This document shows, in pieces, positions 1 to 8,874 of a stretch of 59,898 nt of DNA. This stretch comes from Prevotella sp. (lineage in GTDB: Bacteria; Bacteroidota; Bacteroidia; Bacteroidales; Bacteroidaceae). Location: NCBI GenBank assembly GCA_016281815.1, contig JAEEJK010000031.1:1-59898 (forward strand). The letters are read 5' to 3'. The stretch's first letter is position 1. Every line of letters begins with the position of its first letter. The notes under the pieces are model-generated. The model was not told the origin of the DNA. It ran no database searches and saw only the letters and a list, made by a program, of their open reading frames with translations. The position numbers and the translations under genes are program-made.

Positions 1-1626
1 TCTTGGGACATCGCTTATCTGAAGATTACCCACGAAGGTAAGGAAGAGCGCCCGGTAGAGTGGCTGGAGCAACTTGAGAATGGTGATGCCAGCCAGGATT
101 GGGCTGACCCCAACACAAGATGGAATGACCAGGAAAACAACTTTAAGATTTGTGCCTGGGGCAAGGAGAAGAACGTGAATATGAATGATGACGGTGGCTG
201 GGATCCATTCCCCGCAACAATCGAAGAGGTTGATGGCAACCGTGTATTCGTCGTTCATGGCAAGGTCGCTGACACTGAGGGTGATCCTTCCGCATGGGAC
301 AACCAGTTCTGGATCCAGGCTCCGAATCCAAAGGTCTTCAAGGTGGGCAATCAGTTCAAACTTCACTTCCGCTACAAGGCTTCTGAGGCCGCAACCACCA
401 ACACCCAGTTCCATCATCAGAACCCGTCAGACTACGTACACTGGCAGGCTGTCGGTGATGTCAACTTCACCACAGAGTGGCAGGACTTTGACGGTATCTT
501 CACCGTTCCTGATGCAGCAACTGACGCTTGGTCTATCGCATTCAACCTGAACCCGCAGAACAAGAACGCTGTTGATTTCTACTTCGATGATCTCTCTGTG
601 TCAGTCATGAAACTTGACGAAGGTCTCTTTGTTGCAAGTTCCAACACTGTTACTGGTATTGAGTACAACTTCGACGAAGCCATTGAATTCGTTCAGGACG
701 AAGATCTAATGGTGGCTACAGTGGGTACAAAAGGCAAGCAGGATACTTGGGTCAACGAGGTCATGATCTCGACGGTCCGTGGTAATGACAGATCTTTCAA
801 GAGCAACACCATCAAACCTGATGCCGCTATCGTGAACGATCCTGAAGCATGGCCAAACTATACTGAGTCGTCCAATGCCAAGATCAAACTTCCCGCTGCT
901 GGTGTATGGACCATCTCTGTTGACGTTGAGGGCAAGCAGATCAACTTCGTGAAGGTTGAAGGTGAAAAAGACACTGCTCCTATCGAGATCAATCCGAACC
1001 CAACTGTTGTGACTATCAATGCACTTGAGAGAGACTTCACCAATGCTGAGCAAGAAGGTGGTACAGGTCAGGCATGGGACAACCAGTTCTGGATTGTTTC
1101 CAACCGTCCTCTTGAGGCTGGTGAATCTACCATCGTCCAATTCAAGTACAAGAGCGCTATCCCTGCAAAGGCTTCCACTCAGAGCCACGAGATGCCAGGC
1201 AACTATATTCACTGGGCTGCTATCGGTGATGTGAACTTCACTGAGGAATGGCAGGACTTCGAGACAACATTTGTTGTTCCTAGTGAGTGCAACGGAGAAA
1301 TGGCTGATGGCGGCTTCTTGAAGAACTTGCAGTCCATCGCATTCAACTTGTCAGAAATTAAGGATGCCAACACCTATGAGATCAAGGATGTGGTATGGAA
1401 ACTCGATGATGGCACAGAGTCTCTGATCAACCAGACAGGTTCTGAGAACTTCTACGTGAAGGTTCTTGGTGGAAGTCCTGAGATGTTCGTTGATCCCGCT
1501 GGAATCAAGAACGTGGTTAATGAGAAGGCTACTTCTACCGTTACCTACAACCTCGCTGGCCAGCGTGTGTCCAAGGAATACAAGGGCATCGTGATCAACA
1601 ATGGCAAAAAGACTGTTGTTAAGTAA
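1..1626 (+). CDS. Secreted protein with tandem carbohydrate-binding-like domains (5' end outside window)
   Basis: The reading frame is open from the first base, so the start lies upstream and 541 codons are visible. Two homologous beta-rich domains are seen: each has the core AWDNQFWI (at bases 292 and 1072), then an HW..(I/V)GDVNFT.EWQDF block and a closing VP. They are 260 codons apart, an internal duplication. The pattern of aromatic residues and beta strands suggests jelly-roll carbohydrate-binding modules, but no catalytic motif is visible. Between them lies a different segment (roughly bases 600-1000). The C-terminus, with YNLAGQRV and a final GKKTVVK, is the short tail typical of Prevotella surface proteins and resembles a type IX secretion sorting tail. 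Inferred role: surface binding of a plant polysaccharide. The catalytic part, if any, would lie upstream of the window. Confidence 0.7.
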   Translation, partial: SWDIAYLKITHEGKEERPVEWLEQLENGDASQDWADPNTRWNDQENNFKICAWGKEKNVNMNDDGGWDPFPATIEEVDGNRVFVVHGKVADTEGDPSAWDNQFWIQAPNPKVFKVGNQFKLHFRYKASEAATTNTQFHHQNPSDYVHWQAVGDVNFTTEWQDFDGIFTVPDAATDAWSIAFNLNPQNKNAVDFYFDDLSVSVMKLDEGLFVASSNTVTGIEYNFDEAIEFVQDEDLMVATVGTKGKQDTWVNEVMISTVRGNDRSFKSNTIKPDAAIVNDPEAWPNYTESSNAKIKLPAAGVWTISVDVEGKQINFVKVEGEKDTAPIEINPNPTVVTINALERDFTNAEQEGGTGQAWDNQFWIVSNRPLEAGESTIVQFKYKSAIPAKASTQSHEMPGNYIHWAAIGDVNFTEEWQDFETTFVVPSECNGEMADGGFLKNLQSIAFNLSEIKDANTYEIKDVVWKLDDGTESLINQTGSENFYVKVLGGSPEMFVDPAGIKNVVNEKATSTVTYNLAGQRVSKEYKGIVINNGKKTVVK

Positions 1627-1666
1627 GAAAAACTGAACTCTCTTCATTGAGAGTGTATCATTTCAT

Positions 1667-1714
1667 CGTGCGTCACTTTCCGACTTTGTCGGAATTGTGA
1701 CGCACGAATTTTTT
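1667..1714 (+). terminator. Rho-independent terminator of the carbohydrate-binding protein gene
   Basis: A 10-base arm CGTGCGTCAC (1667-1676) pairs with GTGACGCACG (1697-1706). Inside it, TTCCGAC/GTCGGAA (1678-1684 with 1688-1694) closes a TTT loop. Six T follow at 1709-1714. It lies 40 bases after the stop codon. Confidence 0.9.
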
Positions 1715-1744
1715 ATCTCAAATTAAACTTTGTCTCTCTGTATC
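1693..1744 (+). repeat. Direct repeat, copy 1 (terminator descending arm plus downstream sequence)
   Basis: This 52-base segment starts AATTGTGACGCACG and ends TTTGTCTCTCTGTATC. It recurs 251 bases later with a few changes in the middle. Copy 1 includes the descending arm and T-run of the terminator. The two copies bracket a palindromic element. Confidence 0.85.
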
Positions 1745-1797
1745 GCAGGTTTGGTTGGATTTTTGGGTTCAGACGGATTTGCAGGTTTAGGCAGGTT

Positions 1798-1934
1798 CAG
1801 TCGGATTTGCAATCCGACTGAGTGGAATATAAGGATTTGCAATCCGTTTAAATAATTCATCAGTCACAGTTTACAACGATTTTAGCGGATTGCAAATCCT
1901 TATACTTGATACTGCCGGATTGCAAATCCGGCAG
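1798..1934. repeat. REP/BIME-like palindromic element
   Basis: Four units built on GGATTTGCAATCC form a symmetric array. Unit A (1798-1820) is a hairpin with 10-base arms and a 3-base loop. Unit B (1828-1846) is TATAAGGATTTGCAATCCG. Unit C (1886-1904) is its exact reverse complement. Unit D (1912-1934) is a second 10-base-arm hairpin whose loop is the reverse complement of the loop in A. Both A-B and C-D gaps are 7 bases. The design matches twin REP elements that are moved by REP-associated tyrosine transposases in other bacteria. Mobilisation here is inference, and no transposase lies nearby. Confidence 0.75.
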
Positions 1935-1943
1935 AACAATGAG

Positions 1944-1994
1944 AATTGTGACGCACGAATTTTTTATTCTTATTAAACTTTGTCTCTCTGTATC
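1944..1994 (+). repeat. Direct repeat, copy 2
   Basis: Second copy of the segment at 1693-1744. The first 24 bases and the last 19 are identical, with a small difference (CTCAAATT versus TCTTATT) between them. It lacks the ascending terminator arm, so it cannot form the same hairpin. It begins 9 bases after the REP-like element. Confidence 0.85.
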
Positions 1995-2016
1995 TCTGTG
2001 TTTATCAATTTTTTTG

Positions 2017-2024
2017 TATTTTTG
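2017..2024 (+). promoter_or_regulatory. Putative -7 promoter box (TATTTTTG)
   Basis: Matches the Bacteroidetes -7 consensus TAnnTTTG, 41 bases before the ATG of the DUF6057-like gene. No clear -33 TTTG was found. The 438-base gap 1627-2064 holds only the terminator, the repeats and this box. Confidence 0.5.
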
Positions 2025-2064
2025 CATGTTCTATCAGTGAATCCAAATATTTGCTTCAGCAGTT

Positions 2065-4005
2065 ATGAAAAAACGATCATTCATTGCAGTGTGGCTTCTG
2101 GCACTGGTCGCCATTGCCTGTGCTTTGCTGGTGTATGAGAATGACCTGCTCTGGAAAGTGCAGGAGATGAATCTGTTCCTCAACACCTCGCTGTATTTCA
2201 AACAGCAGATGGTGGTATCCGGAGGGTTGCTTACCTATATCGGTACGTTTTTCACACAGTTCCTCTATCATCCCGTGGTGGGTGTGCTCCTGCTCTGTGC
2301 GTGGTGGCTGCTGTTGATGACATTGGCCAAGCGCACCTTCCAGGTGCCTGACAAGTGGGCGGTGCTGATGCTGATACCCGTAGCACTCCTGTTGCTGACC
2401 ATTGTCGACATGGGCTACTGGGTGTATATGCTCAAGTTGCGAGGGCATTTCTTTGTGTCCACCATCGGATGCACGGCGGTGGTGGCTTTGCTGTGGTGCT
2501 TCCGCAGTCTGCCTGCCCGTTGGGCTTTGCGTACAGTGTTCCTGGTGGTTGTAGCCGTGGCAGGATATCCCCTGATGGGCATCTATGGGTTGGCTGCAGT
2601 GCTGTTGATGGCAATTTGGTCCTGGCGTCTCTGTCCAAAGGGCACAGCCATGATCAACAGTTTGGTGGCGTTGGTCAGCGTGGTGGCAGTTCCCTTGCTG
2701 TGTTACCGTTATGTCTATTATGAGACCAACCTCACCAATATCTATTTCACGGAACTTCCGCTCTATTATATCAGGGAAGATCATCATCAGTATTATATTC
2801 CTTATTATTTGCTGTTGCTGTTTTTTGTCGTCATGGCATGCATCCCATGGTCGCGGATGAAGGTTGCCGACACCGATATGCAAAAGACAGAGGAGATCAG
2901 CGCCCCCCAATCTTTGAGCAGGGAAAAACGGAAGCAGCAGAAAAAGAACAAACATGGCAAAGCCGAAAGGAAGCCACTCGCCGACAGAAAATGGTATCGC
3001 TGGGCAACGACATATGGGTGGAACATCTGCATTCTGGCGTTGCTGGTTGTTGGCGTGGTGCTTTTCTGGTATAAGGATTCCAATTTCCATCGTGAACTGA
3101 GCATGCAGCATTGCATCGAACGTCTCGACTGGGAGGGAGTGGTCAAAGAGGCTGCCGCCCAAGAGGATGAGCCAACACGTGCCATCGTGATGATGAAAAA
3201 CCTGGCTCTGTTCCGTTTGGGGCGTCAGAGTACGGAGATGTATAATTTCAAAAACGGTTCCAAAGCCAGCAATGCACCCTTTGGTGTGCGTATGATGCAG
3301 GTCATCGGCATGATGATATATTATCAATATGGTAAGTTGAACGACTGTACCAGGTTGACGACGGAGATGGGTGTGGAATATGAATGGCGTACAGAGTATT
3401 TCAAGAATCTCGCCCGTTGCGCCATCCTTGACGGTGACAAGCCTTTGGCAAAGAAATACATCAACATCCTGAAGAAGACCACCTTCTACCGTGATTGGGC
3501 GGTATGGGCTGAGAATCTGCTCAACCACCCCGACCAGATAGCCAAAGATCCGGAAATGGGGCCCATCACCCACATGCTACACTATGTCAACATACTGGGT
3601 TCCGACAATGGATTTGTTGAGGAATACCTGATGAAGCACCTCGCCCAAAGCGTCTATAAAGACGATCCTGTCTTTCAGGAGCAGTGTCTCCTGGCAGCCA
3701 TGTGGCAGAAAGTACCAGAACTTTTCTGGTATCAGTTCACTACTTATGCCCGTCTGCATCCCGATAGCAAACCGCCTTTGTATTATCAGCAGGCCGCCTA
3801 TACGTTTGCCACCGAGGAACGCAACCCCAACATCGACAAGATGCCTTTCGATCAGGTCGTGGTAGATGGATATGACCGATTCGCACGCATGCTCTCCCAA
3901 TATGACGGAAGGGATATAAGAGAGGCGAGGAAGGCGTTGTATCCTATCTATGGCAACACCTATTTCTATGATTATTATCTGATGTCAGACTTACCACAAT
4001 ATTAG
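2065..4005 (+). CDS. DUF6057-type polytopic membrane protein
   Basis: 646 residues. The N-terminal ~270 residues are a string of hydrophobic segments (about 8-9 predicted spans), broken by short polar loops rich in Tyr and His. A very basic stretch follows (roughly residues 280-310, with REKRKQQKKNKHGK), then one more span (about residues 318-338). The last ~300 residues are soluble and helical, with a pattern like tetratricopeptide repeats. This architecture matches the Bacteroidales DUF6057 family, whose function is not known. The lipoprotein gene downstream starts 4 bases after its stop codon, so the two are very probably one operon and may act together in the envelope. Family assignment is from recall of the pattern, not from a search. 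Confidence 0.65.
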   Translation: MKKRSFIAVWLLALVAIACALLVYENDLLWKVQEMNLFLNTSLYFKQQMVVSGGLLTYIGTFFTQFLYHPVVGVLLLCAWWLLLMTLAKRTFQVPDKWAVLMLIPVALLLLTIVDMGYWVYMLKLRGHFFVSTIGCTAVVALLWCFRSLPARWALRTVFLVVVAVAGYPLMGIYGLAAVLLMAIWSWRLCPKGTAMINSLVALVSVVAVPLLCYRYVYYETNLTNIYFTELPLYYIREDHHQYYIPYYLLLLFFVVMACIPWSRMKVADTDMQKTEEISAPQSLSREKRKQQKKNKHGKAERKPLADRKWYRWATTYGWNICILALLVVGVVLFWYKDSNFHRELSMQHCIERLDWEGVVKEAAAQEDEPTRAIVMMKNLALFRLGRQSTEMYNFKNGSKASNAPFGVRMMQVIGMMIYYQYGKLNDCTRLTTEMGVEYEWRTEYFKNLARCAILDGDKPLAKKYINILKKTTFYRDWAVWAENLLNHPDQIAKDPEMGPITHMLHYVNILGSDNGFVEEYLMKHLAQSVYKDDPVFQEQCLLAAMWQKVPELFWYQFTTYARLHPDSKPPLYYQQAAYTFATEERNPNIDKMPFDQVVVDGYDRFARMLSQYDGRDIREARKALYPIYGNTYFYDYYLMSDLPQY

Positions 4006-4009
4006 AGTG

Positions 4010-5512
4010 ATGAAAACAATGAGATTTTGGATGGCCGTTCTGGGCATTGTCTCGCTGATGGCGTGTGGGAAGGTGTCCATACCTACCGAGTATACCCAGT
4101 CGTCAGCACTTCCGGCCATATATCCCGACTATGTGAATGTGACCATTCCGGTGAATATCGCGCCACTGACATTTGAGGCCGACCAACCTGCTGATGATAT
4201 GGTGGCAAGTTATACCGTGGGCGACCAAGTGATTGTATGCGGCGGACAGATGCAGCCTGAGTTGGATGAATGGCAGGAGATGACCGCCAAGGCGAAGGGT
4301 GGGGCCATCACAGTGGATGTGTATATGAGCAAAGATGGCAAATGGACTCGTTACAAGCCCTTCAACCTGTATGTGTCGCCCGATTCCATCGACCCTTATA
4401 TCAGTTACCGACTGATTTCACCTTCTTTCATTGCGTATGAGACACTGACCATCAACCAGCGTTGTCTCGAGAATTATGACGAGAGTGTCATCTACGACAA
4501 CTTCCTTTGTGGTTATGAGAAAGACGGACAGTGCATCAACTGCCACCATTACCAGAACTACAATCCCCAGCGCATGCAGTTCCACGCCCGTCAGTTCCGT
4601 GGCGGCACCCTGGTGGCTTACGATGGCAAGATGAAAAAGGTGAACATGAAGAACGACTCCATTCTTTCTGCCGGTGTCTATCCGGCCTGGCACCCATGGC
4701 TCAACCTGATTGTATATGCCACAGACAAGACCCATCAGAAATTCCATACCGTAGATTCCAACAAGGTGGAGGTATATGATATGGCGAGTGACATCATCGC
4801 CTACGATGTGGAGAATAATCTGGTGACGAATCTGGAGAATGACACGACAGAGTTTGAGGTGTTCCCCTGTTGGGCTCCTGACGGCAAGACTCTCTATTAT
4901 AGCAGCGGTCATTACATAGATCCCGATTCGGTGGCATCTGATCAGAAGGGTGAGATCTCGAAATATAGAACACTCAAATACAATCTCTATAAGAAAAGTT
5001 TTGACCCTCAGACCATGGCGTTCGGCCCGAGGGAACTGGTCTTCGACGCTGCCGCTGTCGGACAAAGTGCCGTCTTGCCACGCATCTCGCCCGACGGAAA
5101 ATACCTGCTTTTCTCCAGTGCACAGTTCGGCTATTTCCATATCTGGCATCATGATGCCGATTTGTGGATGATGGACCTGAAGAGTGGGGAGGTGCGTAAG
5201 GTGGATGAGTGGAACTCACCCGACACGGAGAGTTATCATTCCTGGTCGAGCAACGGCCGTTGGGTCATCTTTAGCAGCCGTCGCGATGATGGGTCGTTCA
5301 CCCGGCCATTCATCGCCCATTTCGATGCCAACGGGCATGGCAGCAAACCTTTTGAGTTGCCCAGTGCCGACCCCGACTATCACAGGCAGTTCATGCGCAG
5401 TTACAACATCCCGGAGTTCATGCTCGGACCTGTCACCATCCGCCCACAGCAATTTGCCGACGTGCTCAAAGGAGATGCCGTAGATGTGAAATATGTCGGA
5501 CGGCTGAGATAA
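4010..5512 (+). CDS. PD40/TolB-like beta-propeller lipoprotein with a CxxCH motif
   Basis: 500 residues from ATG 4010 (a GTG at 4007 is possible). A signal peptide ends in a lipobox, LMAC, with Cys19 as the lipidation site. Several WD40-like/PD40 blades are visible, with signatures such as PCWAPDGKTLYYSS, PRISPDGKYLLFSS and SWSSNGRWVIFSSRR. Before the blades, CINCHH (Cys175, Cys178, His179) is a textbook c-type haem attachment sequence. The protein is therefore probably a lipoprotein facing the periplasm or surface, and it may carry haem. A role as a scaffold or sensor next to the DUF6057 protein is inference. Homologues are usually labelled TolB-like, but the true TolB domain order is absent. 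Confidence 0.75.
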   Translation: MKTMRFWMAVLGIVSLMACGKVSIPTEYTQSSALPAIYPDYVNVTIPVNIAPLTFEADQPADDMVASYTVGDQVIVCGGQMQPELDEWQEMTAKAKGGAITVDVYMSKDGKWTRYKPFNLYVSPDSIDPYISYRLISPSFIAYETLTINQRCLENYDESVIYDNFLCGYEKDGQCINCHHYQNYNPQRMQFHARQFRGGTLVAYDGKMKKVNMKNDSILSAGVYPAWHPWLNLIVYATDKTHQKFHTVDSNKVEVYDMASDIIAYDVENNLVTNLENDTTEFEVFPCWAPDGKTLYYSSGHYIDPDSVASDQKGEISKYRTLKYNLYKKSFDPQTMAFGPRELVFDAAAVGQSAVLPRISPDGKYLLFSSAQFGYFHIWHHDADLWMMDLKSGEVRKVDEWNSPDTESYHSWSSNGRWVIFSSRRDDGSFTRPFIAHFDANGHGSKPFELPSADPDYHRQFMRSYNIPEFMLGPVTIRPQQFADVLKGDAVDVKYVGRLR

Positions 5513-5543
5513 GTCTCTGACTCTCAGTATTTCTGTGGTTCTG

Positions 5544-6221
5544 TCAAAGTAAGAACCGCAACACCGCTTCGTTGAAGGCTTCCGGCCTCTTGTTTGCCAA
5601 AAAGTGGTCGCCGGGAAGGATGGAGAGTTCCGCACCGGGAATGCTCCTGGCGATCAGGCGGGTATGCTTCTCTTTGATCATGTCCTTATCGCCGGCAATA
5701 ACCAGCGTTGGGCATTTTATCTGTGACAGTTCCTCCGGCTTCACGTTGGGGTCATTGACCATCAGTCCCAGCATTTCGGCGTTTTTCTTGGCTTTGGGAC
5801 TAAAAGGGGCAAATAGGCGGGCAATCCTATAGCCTATTTCTATGGGAAACTGTATGCTTCCCTTCACACCGGAAGCATATAGGTTGGCTCCGTTCAGAAT
5901 CAGTTTTCCCACCCGCTCCGGGTGTGCCAGGGCAAATACCATGGCGATATTCCCACCATCGGAAAAGCCGAGGATATGGGCTTTCACCATATGATGCTGG
6001 TCCATAAAGTCCAGCAAGTCCTTTGCAAACTGACGGATGGTGAAAGGGGTTTCGCCACGAGGTGTTTTCCCATGACCGCGGGTGTCGATGGCGATGACCC
6101 TGAAATGATGGGCGAAAGGTTCCATCTGGTGTGCAAAGTAGGTGCTGTCCTCACCGTTCCCATGAAGCAGAATCAGCGGAAATCCCTTTCCCTGTTCGAT
6201 AAAGTAATGATTGATGTCCAT
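5544..6221 (-). CDS. Alpha/beta hydrolase
   Basis: 225 residues, cytosolic (no signal peptide). It has the alpha/beta hydrolase landmarks in order: oxyanion-hole LLHGNG near residue 20, IDTRGHG at about 45-51, nucleophile elbow GFSDGG with Ser87, acid Asp180 in AGDKD, and His206 in GDHF. The substrate cannot be told from sequence; small esters or lactones are plausible. It is transcribed away from the GH51 gene and has its own TACCTTTG box about 45 bases upstream. Its 3' end converges with the lipoprotein gene, leaving 31 bases between the stops. Confidence 0.85.
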   Translation of the reverse strand: MDINHYFIEQGKGFPLILLHGNGEDSTYFAHQMEPFAHHFRVIAIDTRGHGKTPRGETPFTIRQFAKDLLDFMDQHHMVKAHILGFSDGGNIAMVFALAHPERVGKLILNGANLYASGVKGSIQFPIEIGYRIARLFAPFSPKAKKNAEMLGLMVNDPNVKPEELSQIKCPTLVIAGDKDMIKEKHTRLIARSIPGAELSILPGDHFLANKRPEAFNEAVLRFLL

Positions 6222-6265
6222 CTTCTGTCCGGTTGGTGCCTCATTTCCTTTTTGTGGGCACCATG

Positions 6266-6273
6266 CAAAGGTA
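6266..6273 (-). promoter_or_regulatory. Putative -7 promoter box for the alpha/beta hydrolase (TACCTTTG, minus strand)
   Basis: TAnnTTTG on the minus strand, 44 bases upstream of the hydrolase ATG. It sits back to back with the GH51 promoter in the 175-base divergent gap. Confidence 0.5.
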
Positions 6274-6318
6274 ACACAAAATTATCCGTTTTTCAGTGGT
6301 CATTTTATTTTTTCTTTG

Positions 6319-6326
6319 TATATTTG
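6319..6326 (+). promoter_or_regulatory. Putative -7 promoter box for the GH51 gene (TATATTTG)
   Basis: TAnnTTTG in an AT-rich stretch, 70 bases before the GH51 start, predicting a leader of about 65 bases. Confidence 0.55.
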
Positions 6327-6396
6327 CAAAATCAAGTTCTATGAACCCTCGAAAAGCAACCTATCAAAACAAGTCAAAGCAAATTACACTGTAATC

Positions 6397-8838
6397 ATGT
6401 CCTACAAAAACATTCTTCTCATTGCCGGTTTTGCTGTTTTTTCAGCAGCAGTTCAGGCGCAAGTGATTCTTGACATCGATGCCCAGCAACGTGGGCCGAA
6501 GGTAAGTCCCATGCTCTATGGTATCTTCTATGAAGACATCAACCACGCTGCCGATGGCGGCCTCTATGCGGAGTTGATTCGCAACCGCTCGTTTGAGGAC
6601 GGACCACGCTATGGCGCCCCTGCTGATATGCAAGGCTGGTCAACGTATGCTGCCGCTCCGTCGCAACTCACGGCACGGCTCATACAGTCCTCGAAAAAGA
6701 CGCCTCTGCTCAATGCCGTGCAGCATAATGCGCTGGAACTCGACATCAAGGCTTCGTCCTCCATCCCCGTCTGCTTGGTGAACGAGGGCTATTGGGGCAT
6801 CAATGCAGTGCAGGGCCGCACCTACCGCCTGTCTTTCTGGGCCAAAGCCCTGAAGTATAAGGGTACGGTGAAGGCCACACTCTGCTCGAAAGACGGCGCT
6901 CAGGTTTATGCCGAAAGTGCTGTCAGCGGTTTCCCTGCTAAAGCCAAAGGATGGACGAAGTATGAGACAACACTCACTGTCAGTGACAACGACCCGCAGG
7001 CTCAGTTTGCCTTCGTTTTCGATGGTGTGGGGCAGATCCAACTCGACATGGTGAGTCTCTTCCCGCCCACGTTCAAGAACCGTGAGAACGGTATGCGTCC
7101 CGACTTGGCCAATATGCTGTGGCAGATGCACCCGAAGTTCATGCGCTTCCCCGGTGGCTGTTTTGTGGAGGGACAGGAGAGTCCTGACAATGCCTTCCGA
7201 TGGGAGCGCACCATCGGACCGATAGAGGCGCGAGAGGGGCATTGGAATGTAAACTGGGGCTACCGCACCACCGACGGACTGGGCTATCACGAGTACTTGC
7301 AGTTGGCAGAGGACTTGGGTGCCAAACCACTCTTCGTGGTGAATGTGGGGTTGTGGCATGGCGGCATGACACCCTACGACAGCATCCAACCCTGGATTGA
7401 CGAGTGCTTGAACGCCATCGAATATGCCAACGGACCTGTCACGTCGAAATATGGCGCCATGCGTGCCAAGAACGGACACCCGGAGCCTTTCGGACTGGAA
7501 TATCTGGAAGTGGGCAACGAAAACAACCAGCCCGACCCGCGCCAGCAGAGTGACCACTACTACGACCGTTATGAGCAGTTCTATAAAGCCATCCGTGCCA
7601 AATACCCTGAAATGAAAATCATCGGCAATGTGGTGGCATGGGGTGACGACAATCCCAAGTGGAACTCCACGCTGCCCGTGGACCTGCTTGATGAGCACTA
7701 CTACCGCACACCCGGCTGGTTTGCAGGTGCTTTCCACAAATACGACAGTTACGACCGCCGCGGTCCGAAAATCTATGTGGGGGAATATGCCGTGACCAAT
7801 GGCTTCGGCAATCTGGGCAATATGAATGCCGCCTTGGGTGAGGCGGTATATATGATGGGTATGGAGAACAATTCCGACGTGGTGGCACTGGCATCGTATG
7901 CGCCCATTTTCGTCAATGAGAACGACGCCCGCTGGCGTCCTGACATGATACGCTTCAGCAGCAGCCAAGTCATGGGAACGCCGTCCTACTATGTCCAGCA
8001 ACTCATGCCCCAGCACATCGGAACCCAGGTGGTGAAAGTCAGTCAGACCAACCCCTATGAGGGAAATGTGCGCAAACAACTGACCCCCAAACAGAGTCGT
8101 GTGGGATTCGGCACGTGGGGCACTCAAGCCTCGTTCGAGACAAGCAAGGATGTTGAGTATGTCAATGGAGACTGGAAGAAGGATGGCAATATCCTGCAAC
8201 AGACGAGCCGGAAGGAGGCCACTATCTGCATGGAGAAGGACATCATCAGCAGTGACCATTACACCTGCAAATTCCGCGCACGCAAGGATGAAGGTGCCGA
8301 GGGATTTCTCATCATCTTCAACTATGTCGATGAGAAGAACTACTGCTGGCTGAACTTCGGCGGATGGGGCAACACCCAGCATGCCATCGAGCAAATCAGC
8401 AATGGAGGCAAACTGCAGACCGTTGAAAAACGGGGACGTGTGGAGAAGGGCCGCTGGTATGACATCACCCTGCAGGTGGCTGGCGACAGCGTGAAGGCGT
8501 GGCTGGATGACAGACTGATCTTCGACACTGTGTTGAAACATGACGATACGAAAGGTGTATTCTCATCTGCCACCATCGACGAAAAGACAGGCGAACTCAT
8601 TGTAAAGTTGGCAAATACAAGTGAAATAGCAACCACTGCCAACCTGAATCTGAAGAATTTCACTCCAGACGGTGCCCGAGTGGTGAGACTGGCTGCCAAT
8701 GACGGCATGGAAGAGAACACACTCCAGGCACCCACCCACATTCATCCTGTGGAGCAACTGCTGTCACCCGAGGGGAACAGCATACTGCTTGACGTGCCTC
8801 CTTACTCACTGAACATCGTCAGAATCCGTCACCATTGA
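6397..8838 (+). CDS. Exported alpha-L-arabinofuranosidase, GH51
   Basis: 813 residues from ATG 6397. This start gives a clean signal peptide ending AVQAQ; the longer upstream frame does not look coding. The order is: N-terminal strand SPMLYGIFYEDINHAADGG, a CBM4/9-like module (about residues 80-215), the (beta/alpha)8 barrel with acid/base Glu375 in VGNEN and nucleophile Glu463 in YVGEYAV, then a C-terminal beta domain interrupted by a concanavalin-like module (about residues 565-710). GH51 enzymes release terminal arabinose from arabinan, arabinoxylan or arabinogalactan by a retaining mechanism. It stands alone on its strand, but an HTCS regulator converges on it from downstream. Family call is firm; the exact substrate is not. 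Confidence 0.92.
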   Translation: MSYKNILLIAGFAVFSAAVQAQVILDIDAQQRGPKVSPMLYGIFYEDINHAADGGLYAELIRNRSFEDGPRYGAPADMQGWSTYAAAPSQLTARLIQSSKKTPLLNAVQHNALELDIKASSSIPVCLVNEGYWGINAVQGRTYRLSFWAKALKYKGTVKATLCSKDGAQVYAESAVSGFPAKAKGWTKYETTLTVSDNDPQAQFAFVFDGVGQIQLDMVSLFPPTFKNRENGMRPDLANMLWQMHPKFMRFPGGCFVEGQESPDNAFRWERTIGPIEAREGHWNVNWGYRTTDGLGYHEYLQLAEDLGAKPLFVVNVGLWHGGMTPYDSIQPWIDECLNAIEYANGPVTSKYGAMRAKNGHPEPFGLEYLEVGNENNQPDPRQQSDHYYDRYEQFYKAIRAKYPEMKIIGNVVAWGDDNPKWNSTLPVDLLDEHYYRTPGWFAGAFHKYDSYDRRGPKIYVGEYAVTNGFGNLGNMNAALGEAVYMMGMENNSDVVALASYAPIFVNENDARWRPDMIRFSSSQVMGTPSYYVQQLMPQHIGTQVVKVSQTNPYEGNVRKQLTPKQSRVGFGTWGTQASFETSKDVEYVNGDWKKDGNILQQTSRKEATICMEKDIISSDHYTCKFRARKDEGAEGFLIIFNYVDEKNYCWLNFGGWGNTQHAIEQISNGGKLQTVEKRGRVEKGRWYDITLQVAGDSVKAWLDDRLIFDTVLKHDDTKGVFSSATIDEKTGELIVKLANTSEIATTANLNLKNFTPDGARVVRLAANDGMEENTLQAPTHIHPVEQLLSPEGNSILLDVPPYSLNIVRIRHH

Positions 8839-8846
8839 CAATGAAC

Positions 8847-8874
8847 GGGTCACGTTACCGATAGAACGTGACCC
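8847..8874. terminator. Inverted repeat between convergent genes, possible bidirectional terminator
   Basis: GGGTCACGTT (8847-8856) and AACGTGACCC (8865-8874) form a perfect 10-base stem around an 8-base loop. It lies 8 bases after the GH51 stop and covers the last codons of the minus-strand gene. There is no T-run on either side, so termination is only a guess. Confidence 0.4.

Noticed and set aside
2077..3573. Long open frame antisense to the DUF6057 gene
   Set aside because: It mirrors the real gene, gives an unlikely protein rich in His and Gln, and has no recognisable domain.
5537..5557. GGTTCT/AGAACC inverted repeat between convergent genes
   Set aside because: Six-base stem, no T-run, likely by chance.
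6640..8541. Long open frame antisense to GH51
   Set aside because: The GH51 frame has intact catalytic motifs; the antisense frame matches nothing.
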